The notes beneath the pieces were generated by a model. The model did no database searches. It had not been told where the DNA came from and saw only the letters and a program-made list of their open reading frames with translations. Below are positions 1 through 9,425 of a stretch of DNA of 64,000 nt, one piece after another. The stretch's first letter is position 1. The number at the start of each line of letters is the position of its first letter. The stretch is from Halobacillus fulvus (GTDB lineage: Bacteria > Bacillota > Bacilli > Bacillales > Halobacillaceae). The translations under genes and the position numbers were made by a program. The DNA lies in assembly GCA_004078665.1 (NCBI GenBank), contig SCFO01000001.1:646377-710376 (forward strand), read 5' to 3'.

Positions 1-429
1 TTTGTATGCCTGCCAGACGATCTTCGTGCAGTATTGCTCCGACGGTTTAGCATCTAAAGGTGTCCGGATCCTGTAGAGCGCCCGTGGGTATGTCTGATGC
101 AAATGATCAGCAAATTCGGCTGCCTTTATTCCAGCACTCAAGTCATGTGGGGCATACCGTTCAATCAGACGGAATTTTTGTTCATAAAGCTTTAAAGGAT
201 CTTTAATAATTCCTGCAGGCACTGAATGAATGACGTGCTGATCTTCCGTTACGATGCCTACATGCCCTACATATTTTGATTCTCTTTTTCCAATAGGAGA
301 AAAAAGAAGACTTCCTGCAGGGATTCTTCCAGTGGATGCCGCAGCTGTGGGAGCTTTCACCTTTTTTCTCGTTAAAAGAACAGCTGAAATACTTACGATA
401 ACTGTTAATAAGGGAATTCTTTTTTTCAT
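1..429 (-). CDS. Permuted papain-like (YiiX/YycO-type NlpC/P60) protein, partial
   Basis: The reading frame starts at an ATG at 429 and is still open at base 1, so the 3' end lies outside the window; 143 residues are visible. An AAAGGAAG ribosome site lies 8 bases upstream. Residues 4-20 form one hydrophobic segment (signal peptide or anchor). Then comes the pattern of permuted NlpC/P60 proteins: a glycine-rich strand (AGSLLFSP, 39-45), GHVGIV with His56, HVIHS (65-69), and a late cysteine in YCTKIVW (Cys134). In this family, Cys and His form the catalytic pair acting on amide or ester bonds, often in the cell wall or lipids. The real substrate is unknown. The gene is divergent from the aminoglycoside-type nucleotidyltransferase. 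Confidence 0.75.
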   Translation of the reverse strand, partial: MKKRIPLLTVIVSISAVLLTRKKVKAPTAAASTGRIPAGSLLFSPIGKRESKYVGHVGIVTEDQHVIHSVPAGIIKDPLKLYEQKFRLIERYAPHDLSAGIKAAEFADHLHQTYPRALYRIRTPLDAKPSEQYCTKIVWQAYK

Positions 430-509
430 CCTCGATACTTCCTTTACCAGTGGTTTATATTCAGAGTAGTAGAATGGATGCAAAAACACAAACAGAGGAG
501 CTGTAAATC

Positions 510-1355
510 ATGAGAAGCGAGCAACAGATGTTGGACCTGGTCATTACTCAAGCTAAACACGATGACAGAATAAGAGCCGTTATTATGAATGGATCAAGAG
601 TCAATCCCACAGTTCGGAAAGATTGCTTTCAGGACTACGATATTGTTTACATAGTAAAGGAACTGAACTCTTTCATAGCCGATCATTCCTGGGTGGATCA
701 TTTTGGAGAGCGTTTGATTATGCAGCTTCCAGATGAATCCCCGTTGTATCCCGATGAGCGAAGAACCGATCGATTCGCTTATTTGATGCAATTCAAGGAT
801 GGAAACCGGATAGATTTGACGCTACAAATCATCGACTCGCTGCCTGCAAAGTTTGATAGCTTAAGCAAAGTACTACTTGATAAAGACAGCCTTCTGCCTG
901 ATCTTACACCATCCAATGATTCGGATTACCGTGTTAGTGAACCGACAGAAGATTCATTTAAAGCTGTGAGCAATGAATTTTGGTGGGTGAGTCTGTATGT
1001 TGCCAAAGGGTTATGGCGAGGGGAAGTCCCTTATGCCAAAGCCATGATGGAGGGGCCTGTCCGTGAGATGCTGAAAACGATGATCTCCTGGTCGATCGGC
1101 TTACAAACGAACTTTTCAGTGAGTGTTGGAAAAGAGGGAAAATACTTTAAGGATTTATTAGACCCTGAAACATATCAACAGTATTTACTAACTTACAGTG
1201 ACGCTAAAATCGAGAACAATTGGGACAGTTTATTTCTCATGGCAAAGCTTTTCTTAAACGCGGGAGAGCTTGTCGCTGAAGCATTCGGATTCTCATCTCC
1301 TTATGATGAACAAGTTCAGCAACGCTTAGTCGAAATTAGAAATTCTTCTATATAA
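510..1355 (+). CDS. aadK: Aminoglycoside 6-adenylyltransferase-like protein (AadE/AadK family)
   Basis: 281 residues, about the length of chromosomal AadK of Bacillus. The N-terminus has the nucleotidyltransferase signature: NGSR at 27-30, then QDYDIVYIV with Asp42 and Asp44 as the likely metal ligands. Family members transfer AMP to the 6-hydroxyl of streptomycin. The C-terminal half (about 150-280) matches the helical substrate-binding half by pattern only. A GAGGAG site precedes the ATG. Chromosomal copies in Bacillaceae are common and need not give clinically relevant resistance. A short hairpin terminator follows, then the VOC gene. Confidence 0.88.
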   Translation: MRSEQQMLDLVITQAKHDDRIRAVIMNGSRVNPTVRKDCFQDYDIVYIVKELNSFIADHSWVDHFGERLIMQLPDESPLYPDERRTDRFAYLMQFKDGNRIDLTLQIIDSLPAKFDSLSKVLLDKDSLLPDLTPSNDSDYRVSEPTEDSFKAVSNEFWWVSLYVAKGLWRGEVPYAKAMMEGPVREMLKTMISWSIGLQTNFSVSVGKEGKYFKDLLDPETYQQYLLTYSDAKIENNWDSLFLMAKLFLNAGELVAEAFGFSSPYDEQVQQRLVEIRNSSI

Positions 1356-1376
1356 AAAGGAAATTCTCTCCTTTTG
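1355..1376 (+). terminator. Hairpin after aadK-like gene
   Basis: AAAAGGA / TCCTTTT stem with a 7-base loop, starting at the stop codon of the adenylyltransferase gene. The stem is short and AT-rich, so termination may be partial. Confidence 0.45.
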
Positions 1377-1403
1377 TTGTATGTATGTAGAAGGAGGGAT
1401 GAA

Positions 1404-1784
1404 ATGGAACTGACACACATTCGATTGCTCGTCGACGATTATCAGAAAAGTTTTCTGTTTTACCGTGATGTTCTCGGATTTGAAGTGGAGTGGGGAGACG
1501 GACACTCCAACTATGCCGATTTTAAAGGGTTAGGAGGGGCCAAGCTCGCTATATTTGAGCGAAAGCAAATGGAGGCTGCTCTTGGGAATGAGAATTATCC
1601 TAGGACCGAGCAAGACCACAGTCTCGTTATTTTCAGAGTGAAGAGTGTAGACAATTTCTATAATGAATGGAAAAATGACATTGCCTTCTTGTCTGAGCCG
1701 GTATCACAGCCGGAGTGGATGATCAAAGTCATTCATTTCAGAGATCCAGACGGAAATTTGATTGAACTGAATGAACCTTTATAA
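1404..1784 (+). CDS. VOC-superfamily protein (glyoxalase/bleomycin-resistance/dioxygenase fold)
   Basis: 126 residues. The start is the ATG at 1404, because AAGGAGGG lies 5 bases upstream; a longer frame from 1374 lacks a ribosome site. The sequence shows the beta-alpha-beta-beta-beta pattern of the vicinal-oxygen-chelate fold: LTHIRLLVDDYQKSFLFYRDVLGF at the start and HFRDPDGNLIELNEP at the end. His5 and a C-terminal Glu fit metal-ligand positions. The family covers glyoxalases, fosfomycin/bleomycin resistance proteins and dioxygenases; the substrate cannot be read from sequence. It may be cotranscribed with the upstream adenylyltransferase gene. Confidence 0.85.
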   Translation: MELTHIRLLVDDYQKSFLFYRDVLGFEVEWGDGHSNYADFKGLGGAKLAIFERKQMEAALGNENYPRTEQDHSLVIFRVKSVDNFYNEWKNDIAFLSEPVSQPEWMIKVIHFRDPDGNLIELNEPL

Positions 1785-1814
1785 AGCGTATGCTGCTTAT
1801 AGCTGCGCTTTTTT
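1783..1814 (+). terminator. Terminator after VOC gene
   Basis: AAAGCG ... CGCTTT stem, with extra internal pairing, followed by six T. It directly overlaps the VOC stop codon. Confidence 0.5.
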
Positions 1815-1894
1815 CAATTTCGAAAACAATTTGTGCACTTTTCAGGCTTCAAGAACATAAGTTCGGGTATACTCACAAAAAGGAGTGAGATAAT

Positions 1895-2677
1895 ATGCGG
1901 AAGTCGAGAAAAAGGGTTCTAACAGACGAAGAGATTATTAATCTGTATAATAAAGGTTTGAGCACAAAAGAAATTTCAAGTAGAGCAAATGTAACCGATA
2001 GAAGTATCCGAAACGTCTTATCTGGTAACAAAATTGAAATGAGAAAAAGAGGAAGTTGGATACGAAAATATGAAATAAATGAAGATTATTTTAAAAGCTG
2101 GACAAACAATATGGCATATATTTTAGGTTTTTTTGCGGCCGATGGAGTTATAAATAATGCTGTACAAACGGTAAGTATCGCTCAAAACGAAATAGAGATA
2201 CTTTTGAGAATAAGAGATGAACTAAATTCCAAGCACAAAATATATAAGAACAAAAAGACAGGGGTTTATCAATTAAATATAAACAGTATAATTATTAAAG
2301 AGGATTTAATGACATTGCATTTTTTAAGCCCAAATAAGTCATTTAATTTAAAAATGCCTTTGGTACCCAAGCAATACCAATCACATTTTTTTCGTGGCTA
2401 TTTTGATGGAGATGGCTGTATTTACAAAAATAAAAGATTCGTTAATATAACATGTGGATCTCAGTCATTCATCGAGGACCTGAATTTACTTTTAAGTTCT
2501 CATGAGATTAACTCACGAATCAAGAGCTGTAATAATTATTATAGATTATATGTTAGTGGGTTAGATACGGAAAAACTATTTAGATGGATGTATAAAGATA
2601 AAGATCTTTACTTGGAAAGGAAATATAAAATCTTCACTAGTAATTTTAAAGATGGAGACGGTAAAGGTATTCTATAA
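1895..2677 (+). CDS. Free-standing LAGLIDADG homing endonuclease-like protein with N-terminal HTH
   Basis: 260 residues. Residues 10-50 look like a helix-turn-helix (TDEEIINLYNKGLSTKEIS ... RSIRNVLSG), as in resolvase or Trm-type HTH modules. Two LAGLIDADG helices follow about 90 residues apart: YILGFFAADG (75-84) and FFRGYFDGDG (165-174), each with its acidic metal-binding Asp. Two motifs in one chain imply a monomeric DNA endonuclease. The gene is much more AT-rich than its neighbours and uses many AAA, ATA and TTA codons, suggesting transfer. It is not inside a recognisable intron or intein host gene: the flanking genes are a complete VOC gene and AT-rich spacer. It may be a free-standing mobile endonuclease or a domesticated DNA-binding protein. 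Confidence 0.88.
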   Translation: MRKSRKRVLTDEEIINLYNKGLSTKEISSRANVTDRSIRNVLSGNKIEMRKRGSWIRKYEINEDYFKSWTNNMAYILGFFAADGVINNAVQTVSIAQNEIEILLRIRDELNSKHKIYKNKKTGVYQLNINSIIIKEDLMTLHFLSPNKSFNLKMPLVPKQYQSHFFRGYFDGDGCIYKNKRFVNITCGSQSFIEDLNLLLSSHEINSRIKSCNNYYRLYVSGLDTEKLFRWMYKDKDLYLERKYKIFTSNFKDGDGKGIL

Positions 2678-2732
2678 TTCATTAATTTTTCTAGTCGACA
2701 TAATATATATTATAGGAAGTTGTGTAAGAATC

Positions 2733-2785
2733 ATTAATTTAGTCTCAATAAGTAAGTATACTTATGATACTGAGACGAAACTAAT
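2733..2785. repeat. Imperfect inverted repeat centred on GTATAC
   Basis: Left arm contains ATTAATTTAGTCTCAATA, right arm TACTGAGACGAAACTAAT; the arms pair over about 25 positions with a few mismatches, meeting at the palindrome GTATAC. There is no T-run on either side, so it is not an obvious terminator. It could be an element end or a regulator site. Confidence 0.6.
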
Positions 2786-3039
2786 TTTTAAATCCATATT
2801 GAAATTCTTTAATCTAGCCAGTTTTATTTCATCGAAAATTGCACCTGGTTTTGTCAGCTTTTAAATTCTTCAGATCTTCAGCGCTTTACTATATACACCC
2901 TGCAGATTTTTACAGTAGCTCTGTAACTCTTAAGGATCCACTTTGCTTAACATCTTGTTTCCATTGACTTCGATCAATTTGTATACTGTAATTTATAGGT
3001 CTTTTCTTATTTTATTGTATATTTTTATTTTTCATTTCG

Positions 3040-3125
3040 GAGTTGCTACTAAGTATCAATCAAAATATAGTCCTTGTTATTTCAATGTTTTTGTTCTTCA
3101 TTTTGATTATGAGTTGCTACTAAGT
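3040..3125. repeat. Direct repeat pair GAGTTGCTACTAAGT
   Basis: The 15-base sequence GAGTTGCTACTAAGT occurs at 3040-3054 and 3111-3125, each after a T-rich run ending TTCATTT. This suggests an old partial tandem duplication of about 71 bases. Confidence 0.55.
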
Positions 3126-3148
3126 TTTAATGTGAATGGTAGCCAAAT

Positions 3149-3181
3149 AAAAGTCACAGAGCTCATTACTCTGTGACTTTT
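3149..3181. terminator. Bidirectional terminator overlapping the end of the glycosyltransferase gene
   Basis: AAAAGTCACAGAG, 7-base loop, CTCTGTGACTTTT. The TAA of the minus-strand gene (3166-3168) lies in the loop, so its last codons form the stem. Confidence 0.85.
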
Positions 3182-4329
3182 ATTTTTGACTTTTTAGATG
3201 ATCGGTTCTCACTTGTTTGAAATATTTCCAACGTTTGATAATAATAGTCGAGAATTTGCTCAGACGGCTTTTGCCAGCTGTGCTTCTCTGCCTCTTGGCG
3301 GGCATTTTCGCACATATGCTGGTAAAGGTCTTCATCCTCTAATCGATTCATCGCTTCGATCATACTATCAGTGTTCTCATTTTCAAACAGCAAGCCTGTT
3401 CGCCCATCTTCGACCTGTTCCATCGTCGGACCGCTTTTGGCAGCAACGACAGGTAATCCAGAAGCCATCGCTTCAAGAATCACAAGGCCTAACGTTTCGG
3501 TTACGGATGGGAATATAAGCGCGTCTGACGAGGCAAACGCTTGTGCAAGCTCTTCCCCATGTAAAAGGCCCGTAAAGATCGTGTTCGTCCCTTCAAAGGT
3601 CTTCTCAACCTCTTCTTTCACTGGACCGTCTCCGACGATGGCAAGTGAAACATCCGGACGTTGATCTAATAAAGGTCTTATTTTATGAATCTCTTTTTCT
3701 GCTGCTAAACGTCCTACAAAAACGAGAAGCTTATTCTCCGGCTTGTTACCGGTTAAGCGCTCCCTCATTTCCGTATTTTTGTGGCGAGGATGGTAATGAT
3801 CGACAGCAACCCCACGATCCCAAACGCTCACATTATGGAAGTTCTTTTCATCAAGCTCTCCCTTGATTGCTTTGGATGTACATAAATTCAGATCCGCATA
3901 GTTGTGAAGCTTACGGAAATACCACCATAACAATGGTTTGAACATATATAGGCGATAATAATCTAAATATTTCGGTACATGTGTATGGTACGAAGCAATC
4001 AATGGATAATTCATTTTGCTCGCATAATAAACACCAGAAGCCCCGACTAGCGCAGGGTTAACTACATGGACAAGGTCAGGATTATGCTTCTTCAGCAACT
4101 CCTTGACCCTGCGCTGAGGCATTGAGAACTCTTTATACCGGTAAAATGGCAGTCTGGTCGGTTTTACCCCTTCGACAATCGCCCCTTCATACTCCTTCAC
4201 CCCAAGGTCAGGAGCAATGACAACGACATCATGTTCTTGGTCTCGTAGATATTTAATTGCTTCCTTTAATCTTGTGACGACTCCATCAGTGGATGGCAGG
4301 AATGTTTCTGTGATTATGGCGATTTTCAA
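3166..4329 (-). CDS. GT4 glycosyltransferase, probable sulfoquinovosyltransferase (SqdX/SQD2-like)
   Basis: 387 residues, GT-B fold. N-terminal half begins MKIAIITETFLPSTDGVV, typical of lipid glycosyltransferases; residues 115-118 SYHTH fit the acceptor domain of the SQD2/mannosyltransferase group. The C-terminal half has VGRLAAEKEI (205-214) and the E-x7-E nucleotide-sugar motif, Glu278 and Glu286 in ETLGLVILE. Thirteen bases upstream lies an SQD1-type UDP-sulfoquinovose synthase gene, so the likely reaction is transfer of sulfoquinovose from UDP to diacylglycerol at the inner membrane face. Function is inferred from this pairing; by sequence alone another lipid glycosyltransferase is possible. 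The last codons form part of the terminator stem. Confidence 0.8.
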   Translation of the reverse strand: MKIAIITETFLPSTDGVVTRLKEAIKYLRDQEHDVVVIAPDLGVKEYEGAIVEGVKPTRLPFYRYKEFSMPQRRVKELLKKHNPDLVHVVNPALVGASGVYYASKMNYPLIASYHTHVPKYLDYYRLYMFKPLLWWYFRKLHNYADLNLCTSKAIKGELDEKNFHNVSVWDRGVAVDHYHPRHKNTEMRERLTGNKPENKLLVFVGRLAAEKEIHKIRPLLDQRPDVSLAIVGDGPVKEEVEKTFEGTNTIFTGLLHGEELAQAFASSDALIFPSVTETLGLVILEAMASGLPVVAAKSGPTMEQVEDGRTGLLFENENTDSMIEAMNRLEDEDLYQHMCENARQEAEKHSWQKPSEQILDYYYQTLEIFQTSENRSSKKSKIKVTE

Positions 4330-4342
4330 AGTGGAAAACTCC

Positions 4343-5494
<1,152 letters not shown>

Positions 5495-5696
5495 CTACCT
5501 CCTAGTTACATCTTACATAATCGTATTTCCACTTTAGAATAACATTGTTTGCTCAAGGCGTGGTAATGAAAACCCATGCAAACTGTGTCAAAGATTCGTA
5601 TTTTATATCGAATCTCCTCGTTTTTGACTTTACCATTAAATCAATTTTGAAACAATTCATACATTGTTAAGCTATGTGTTGAAGTTCTTAACAAGT

Positions 5697-5734
5697 AAAA
5701 AAGCATGCACGCGCGGTGGTGTGCATGCTTTTTT
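5697..5734 (-). terminator. Terminator of floT
   Basis: AAAAAAGCATGCAC, 10-base loop, GTGCATGCTTTTTT, six bases past the floT stop. It is symmetrical enough to work on both strands. Confidence 0.85.
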
Positions 5735-5739
5735 GCTGT

Positions 5740-7221
5740 TTACTTTTCTAAATCTTGATCATCTTCCTCATCTGTCTGACCTTGATCTTCATTCGTAGCC
5801 GAGACTTGCTCATAGGTTTTTGATTCTTCCTCATCAAAACGGTTGATAGCTCCCCTTGATACATAGCTTTCAAGCATCGCCTTCAAATCCATTCCTGTTG
5901 TCTCTTTTAATGATTCCTGAATGCCAAGCATCGTAGAGGTCACACTGTTGGTGATTTTGTTGGTTCCACCTTCAGAGTTTGCTCCTCCCATATCAATGAC
6001 TTTCATATCTTTAATTTGGGAAAGTGGTGCGGATACTTTTTCCGCGTATTCAGGCAACACGCTGATTAGCATTTCCATGATGGCCGCTTCACCATACTGC
6101 TCCATCGCTTGCGCCATTCGTTCTTTCGATTCCGCTTCGGCGATTCCTCGTTGGCGAATGACTTCCGCTTCCGATTCACCTTGGATCCGCTTATTGTCCG
6201 CTTCCGCCTGTGCACGTTTCGTGACTTCGTATGCTTCTGCATCTGCAATCGAACGACGACGTTTGTTTTCTTCCTCTTCAAGCTCAACCGCTCTTTGTTT
6301 TTCAATGTATTGAACTTTAAGCTCTTCTTCTTTCACCTGCTGTGCCAGACGCTGCCGCTCGAGTTCATACGACTGCTCGGCATTAGCTTTCGCACGGTTG
6401 GTTTCTTTCTTGAATTCGGCTTCTTTAATGTCTTTATCTTTCTTCGACGCAGCAATCGATGTCAGACGACGGTTTTCTTCATCTTGCGCTTCCTGGTCGT
6501 TTTTAGCCTGGTAAATCCTCGTTTCTTTCGTAGCATCGGATTCTGCCATATTGGCTTTTTTCTGCACTTCTGCAATGTGAGGACGGCCTAGAGCGTCTAT
6601 GTAACCATTCTCAACGTCCACATCCTCGACATCGTTTAAAGCAAACGAGGTGATTTCAAAGCCCATACCTTTTAAATCGGATTCCGCGATTTTTTTCACC
6701 TGTGTATTGACCTCTTTAAAATCGTTGTAAATTTTTTCAATAGGCAAAGAAGCAATAATCGAACGAAGGTGACCGTTCAAGACGTCCTTCAATTCGGATT
6801 CTCTTTCCTTTTGTTTCTTCCCTAGAAATTTCTCAGCAAAATTAGCCATGATCGCAAGTTCGCTTCCGATACTGATGACGGCTGTACTTTCCACACTGAC
6901 GGGAATTCCTTCTTTCGTGTAAGCTTTATCGGAATTCACCTGTAGTTGAAATGAGGTCAGGTCAATCGGTGTGGCTGTCTGGAACATGCGCAGACGATAA
7001 CCGCCGCCTCGAATGATTTTAACAGAACGTCCATTTTCGTCTTGGAAGACGTTCGTTTCCTTTTCTGGGTCGCCGAGGTTCGGCCCTGTAACGATTAGCG
7101 CTTCGTTTGAGCTGGCTGTTTTGTAACGCATCCTAAAGATAATGAATGTGACAATACCCCCTACGACTAAGACGGCACCGATCACCCCTAAAATAACGAG
7201 AACTAAAGCATTTTCTAACAT
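5740..7221 (-). CDS. floT: Flotillin-like membrane scaffold protein FloT
   Basis: 493 residues (B. subtilis FloT is about 509). Residues 3-30 form an N-terminal membrane hairpin or anchor (LVLVILGVIGAVLVVGGIVTF in two stretches). The SPFH/band-7 domain covers about 35-200, and about 205-390 is a long Ala/Glu/Arg-rich coiled coil (repeated AEA/EAE blocks) for oligomerisation. The last 60 residues are acidic. Flotillins organise membrane microdomains that hold kinases and secretion and biofilm factors. The NfeD-like partner gene usually found before floT in Bacillus is absent: upstream is a divergent acyl-CoA synthetase gene. It lies close to sulfolipid genes, but no functional link is shown. 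Confidence 0.93.
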   Translation of the reverse strand: MLENALVLVILGVIGAVLVVGGIVTFIIFRMRYKTASSNEALIVTGPNLGDPEKETNVFQDENGRSVKIIRGGGYRLRMFQTATPIDLTSFQLQVNSDKAYTKEGIPVSVESTAVISIGSELAIMANFAEKFLGKKQKERESELKDVLNGHLRSIIASLPIEKIYNDFKEVNTQVKKIAESDLKGMGFEITSFALNDVEDVDVENGYIDALGRPHIAEVQKKANMAESDATKETRIYQAKNDQEAQDEENRRLTSIAASKKDKDIKEAEFKKETNRAKANAEQSYELERQRLAQQVKEEELKVQYIEKQRAVELEEEENKRRRSIADAEAYEVTKRAQAEADNKRIQGESEAEVIRQRGIAEAESKERMAQAMEQYGEAAIMEMLISVLPEYAEKVSAPLSQIKDMKVIDMGGANSEGGTNKITNSVTSTMLGIQESLKETTGMDLKAMLESYVSRGAINRFDEEESKTYEQVSATNEDQGQTDEEDDQDLEK

Positions 7222-7370
7222 ATTTTTCTAACACTCCCCCCTATTATTTTCACTCATATAAAAATGAATGTATATGTCATAACGATTTACATGGTAAAGA
7301 AGTTTCGGATTTTTTTCAATTTTTTATCTTATTTTGTATAATTTCCTTTTCTATCTATTTATTACTATTA

Positions 7371-7399
7371 TTCAAACCGACTGGAAATTCCGTTATAAT
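7371..7399 (+). promoter_or_regulatory. Predicted SigA promoter of the acyl-CoA synthetase gene
   Basis: TTCAAA, 17 bases, TATAAT, about 42 bases before the ATG at 7441. Confidence 0.6.
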
Positions 7400-7440
7400 A
7401 AAAGTAGAAAAGTTCTGAACTTTCTAAAGGAGTGAGTGGC

Positions 7441-9387
7441 ATGACTACATATGAAACAGCATGGACACCATCAGATGAGCAAGTGAAAGATACACGTTTG
7501 TTTCAATTTATGAAGACGGTTGGCTATGAGGACTACGAAGCTTTTCACAAGGCATCGATCACAGATGTCAGCTGGTTCTGGGATGAGGCACTAAAGGAAT
7601 TAGAGATTGAATGGTACTCCCCTTATAAAGAGACGCTCGACCTTTCTCGTGGAATCGCCCATCCTGACTGGTTTATCAACGGAAAAACGAACGTCGTTCA
7701 CAACGCTCTCGATAAATGGGCTTTGAATGAACAGCAACATTCGAAAACAGCTGTTCACTGGGAAGGAGACGATGGGGAGCGTATAGCCTATACGTATGCC
7801 GACTTATATAAAGAAGTCAATACGATCGCGAACGGATTAAGTGAACTCGGAATTGAGGAAGGCGATATTGTCACGATTTATATGCCGATGATTCCGGAGA
7901 CGCTGATTGCGATGCTTGCACTATCCAAAATTGGAGCGGTTTTCTCCCCTGCTTTCTCAGGGTATAAAGCAGACGCAGTCGCTACAAGAATTCAAGCCTC
8001 CAAAGCGAAAGCGATGATTACCGCTGATGGCTTTTATCGCCGAGGCCATGTAATCCCTATGAAAGACGAAGCTGACCTCGCTGCTGATCAATGTCCTAGC
8101 CTCGAGCATGTCATTGTCGTGGAGCGGGCAGACTGTGAAATCGACTGGAATGAATATCGGGATGTGCCTTGGTCTCATTTAAAGAAAAATGTAAACGATT
8201 ACAAAACGAAAGAAATGAACGCTTCCGATCCATATATGCTCATCTATACGTCAGGTACAACGGGTAAGCCAAAAGGAGCCGTTCATACGCATAGCGGGTT
8301 TCCATTTAAGTCAGCTTTTGATGCTGGGATCTGCATGGATGTGAAACAAAAGGATACGCTTTTCTGGTACACCGATATGGGATGGATGATGGGTCCCTTT
8401 CTTGTGTACGGAGGCTTGATCAACGGAGCATCGATTGTCATGTTTGAAGGCACCCCTGATTTTCCTGAGCCTGACCGTTTATGGGAGTTGGTCGAACGCT
8501 ATCAGGTGACACATCTCGGCATCTCCCCCACCCTTGTGCGCGCGATGATGAAGCACGGGACCGACTGGCTTTTAAAACATAACTTGAGTTCGTTAAAGCT
8601 GATTGGATCAACGGGAGAGCCGTGGAACCCTGACCCATGGAAATGGTTGTTCGACCATGCCGGGAATTCTCAAGTCCCGATTTTCAACTATTCAGGCGGA
8701 ACGGAAATCTCCGGTGGCATCCTTGGCAATATCCTGATCAAACCGATTCAGCCGGTGACGTTTAATGCCGCTTTGCCTGGAATGGATGCTTGTGTGTATG
8801 ATGAAAATGGAAAACCTGTCACGAATCAAGTCGGTGAACTCGTATTGAGAAAGCCATGGGTCGGGATGACAAGAGGTTTTTATAAGGAAAACGAAAGGTA
8901 TGAACAGACATACTGGAGCCGCTTTAAAGACACTTGGGTCCATGGAGACTGGGCGATCGTCGATGAGGATGGTTATTTTACGATTACCGGTCGCTCGGAT
9001 GACGTATTGAACGTAGCCGGCAAACGTTTAGGACCTGCAGAAGTGGAATCTGTATTAGTAGAGCGACAAGAAGTGGTCGAAGCAGGAGTGATCGGCATTC
9101 CGCACGATGTAAAAGGTGAAGAAGCCGTCGCTTTTGTTGTGATACGCGGACAGCAGTCAGAAGATTTGATCGAAAGCTTGCAAAACCACCTTGTAGAAAA
9201 GCTCGGCAAAGCATTAGCCCCGAAAAAAGTTTTTGTAGTGGATGACTTACCGAAAACGAGAAATGCCAAGGTGATGCGCAGGGCCATCCGATCCGCTTAT
9301 TTAAACAAGCCTTCCGGTGATTTAAGTGCGCTTGAAAATCCAGAGGCAGTGGAGCAGATCCGTGCACTTGGTGCTTTTGTAAAATAA
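7441..9387 (+). CDS. Acetyl/acetoacetyl-CoA synthetase-like AMP-forming ligase
   Basis: About 648 residues. Start placed at ATG 7441, 8 bases after AAAGGAG; a GTG at 7432 is too close to that site. An acetyl-CoA-synthetase N-terminal domain comes first (about 1-110), then the adenylate-forming core with YTSGTTGKPKGAVHTH, YSGGTEISGG, VHGDWAIVDEDGYFTITGR and the late PKTRNAKVMRR, whose lysine is the adenylation-step Lys and the usual acetylation site. It makes an acyl-CoA from a short organic acid, ATP and CoA. It converges on the leucine-degradation operon, whose last step releases acetoacetate, so acetoacetate or acetate are reasonable substrates, but this is inference. The two genes share a terminator. 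Confidence 0.85.
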   Translation: MTTYETAWTPSDEQVKDTRLFQFMKTVGYEDYEAFHKASITDVSWFWDEALKELEIEWYSPYKETLDLSRGIAHPDWFINGKTNVVHNALDKWALNEQQHSKTAVHWEGDDGERIAYTYADLYKEVNTIANGLSELGIEEGDIVTIYMPMIPETLIAMLALSKIGAVFSPAFSGYKADAVATRIQASKAKAMITADGFYRRGHVIPMKDEADLAADQCPSLEHVIVVERADCEIDWNEYRDVPWSHLKKNVNDYKTKEMNASDPYMLIYTSGTTGKPKGAVHTHSGFPFKSAFDAGICMDVKQKDTLFWYTDMGWMMGPFLVYGGLINGASIVMFEGTPDFPEPDRLWELVERYQVTHLGISPTLVRAMMKHGTDWLLKHNLSSLKLIGSTGEPWNPDPWKWLFDHAGNSQVPIFNYSGGTEISGGILGNILIKPIQPVTFNAALPGMDACVYDENGKPVTNQVGELVLRKPWVGMTRGFYKENERYEQTYWSRFKDTWVHGDWAIVDEDGYFTITGRSDDVLNVAGKRLGPAEVESVLVERQEVVEAGVIGIPHDVKGEEAVAFVVIRGQQSEDLIESLQNHLVEKLGKALAPKKVFVVDDLPKTRNAKVMRRAIRSAYLNKPSGDLSALENPEAVEQIRALGAFVK

Positions 9388-9390
9388 AAC

Positions 9391-9425
9391 AATCCCCTGA
9401 ACCTATTATGTTCAGGGGATTTTCT
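9391..9425. terminator. Bidirectional terminator between the synthetase gene and yngE
   Basis: AATCCCCTGAAC, loop CTATTAT, GTTCAGGGGATT, then T-rich; the reverse strand also has a T-rich tail. Confidence 0.85.

Larger units (their letters stand above)
2678..3148. other. AT-rich non-coding stretch with repeats
   Basis: Nearly 490 bases between the endonuclease gene and the terminator of the sulfolipid unit. Short open frames exist (for example about 70 codons at 2652-2864) but have no ribosome site or recognisable product. It holds a long imperfect palindrome (2733-2785) and a 15-base direct repeat (3040 and 3111). Base composition matches the endonuclease gene, so it probably arrived with it. 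Confidence 0.6.

Noticed and set aside
1895-2677. Intein or group I intron in the endonuclease locus
   Set aside because: No split host gene on either side, no splice-junction residues and no intron core elements recognised.
2652-2864. 70-codon hydrophobic frame after the endonuclease gene
   Set aside because: Starts inside the endonuclease gene, AT-rich chance frame, crosses the dyad, no ribosome site.
5921-6591. Long plus-strand frames opposite floT
   Set aside because: Mirror frames of the repetitive Ala/Glu/Arg coiled coil; low-complexity products.
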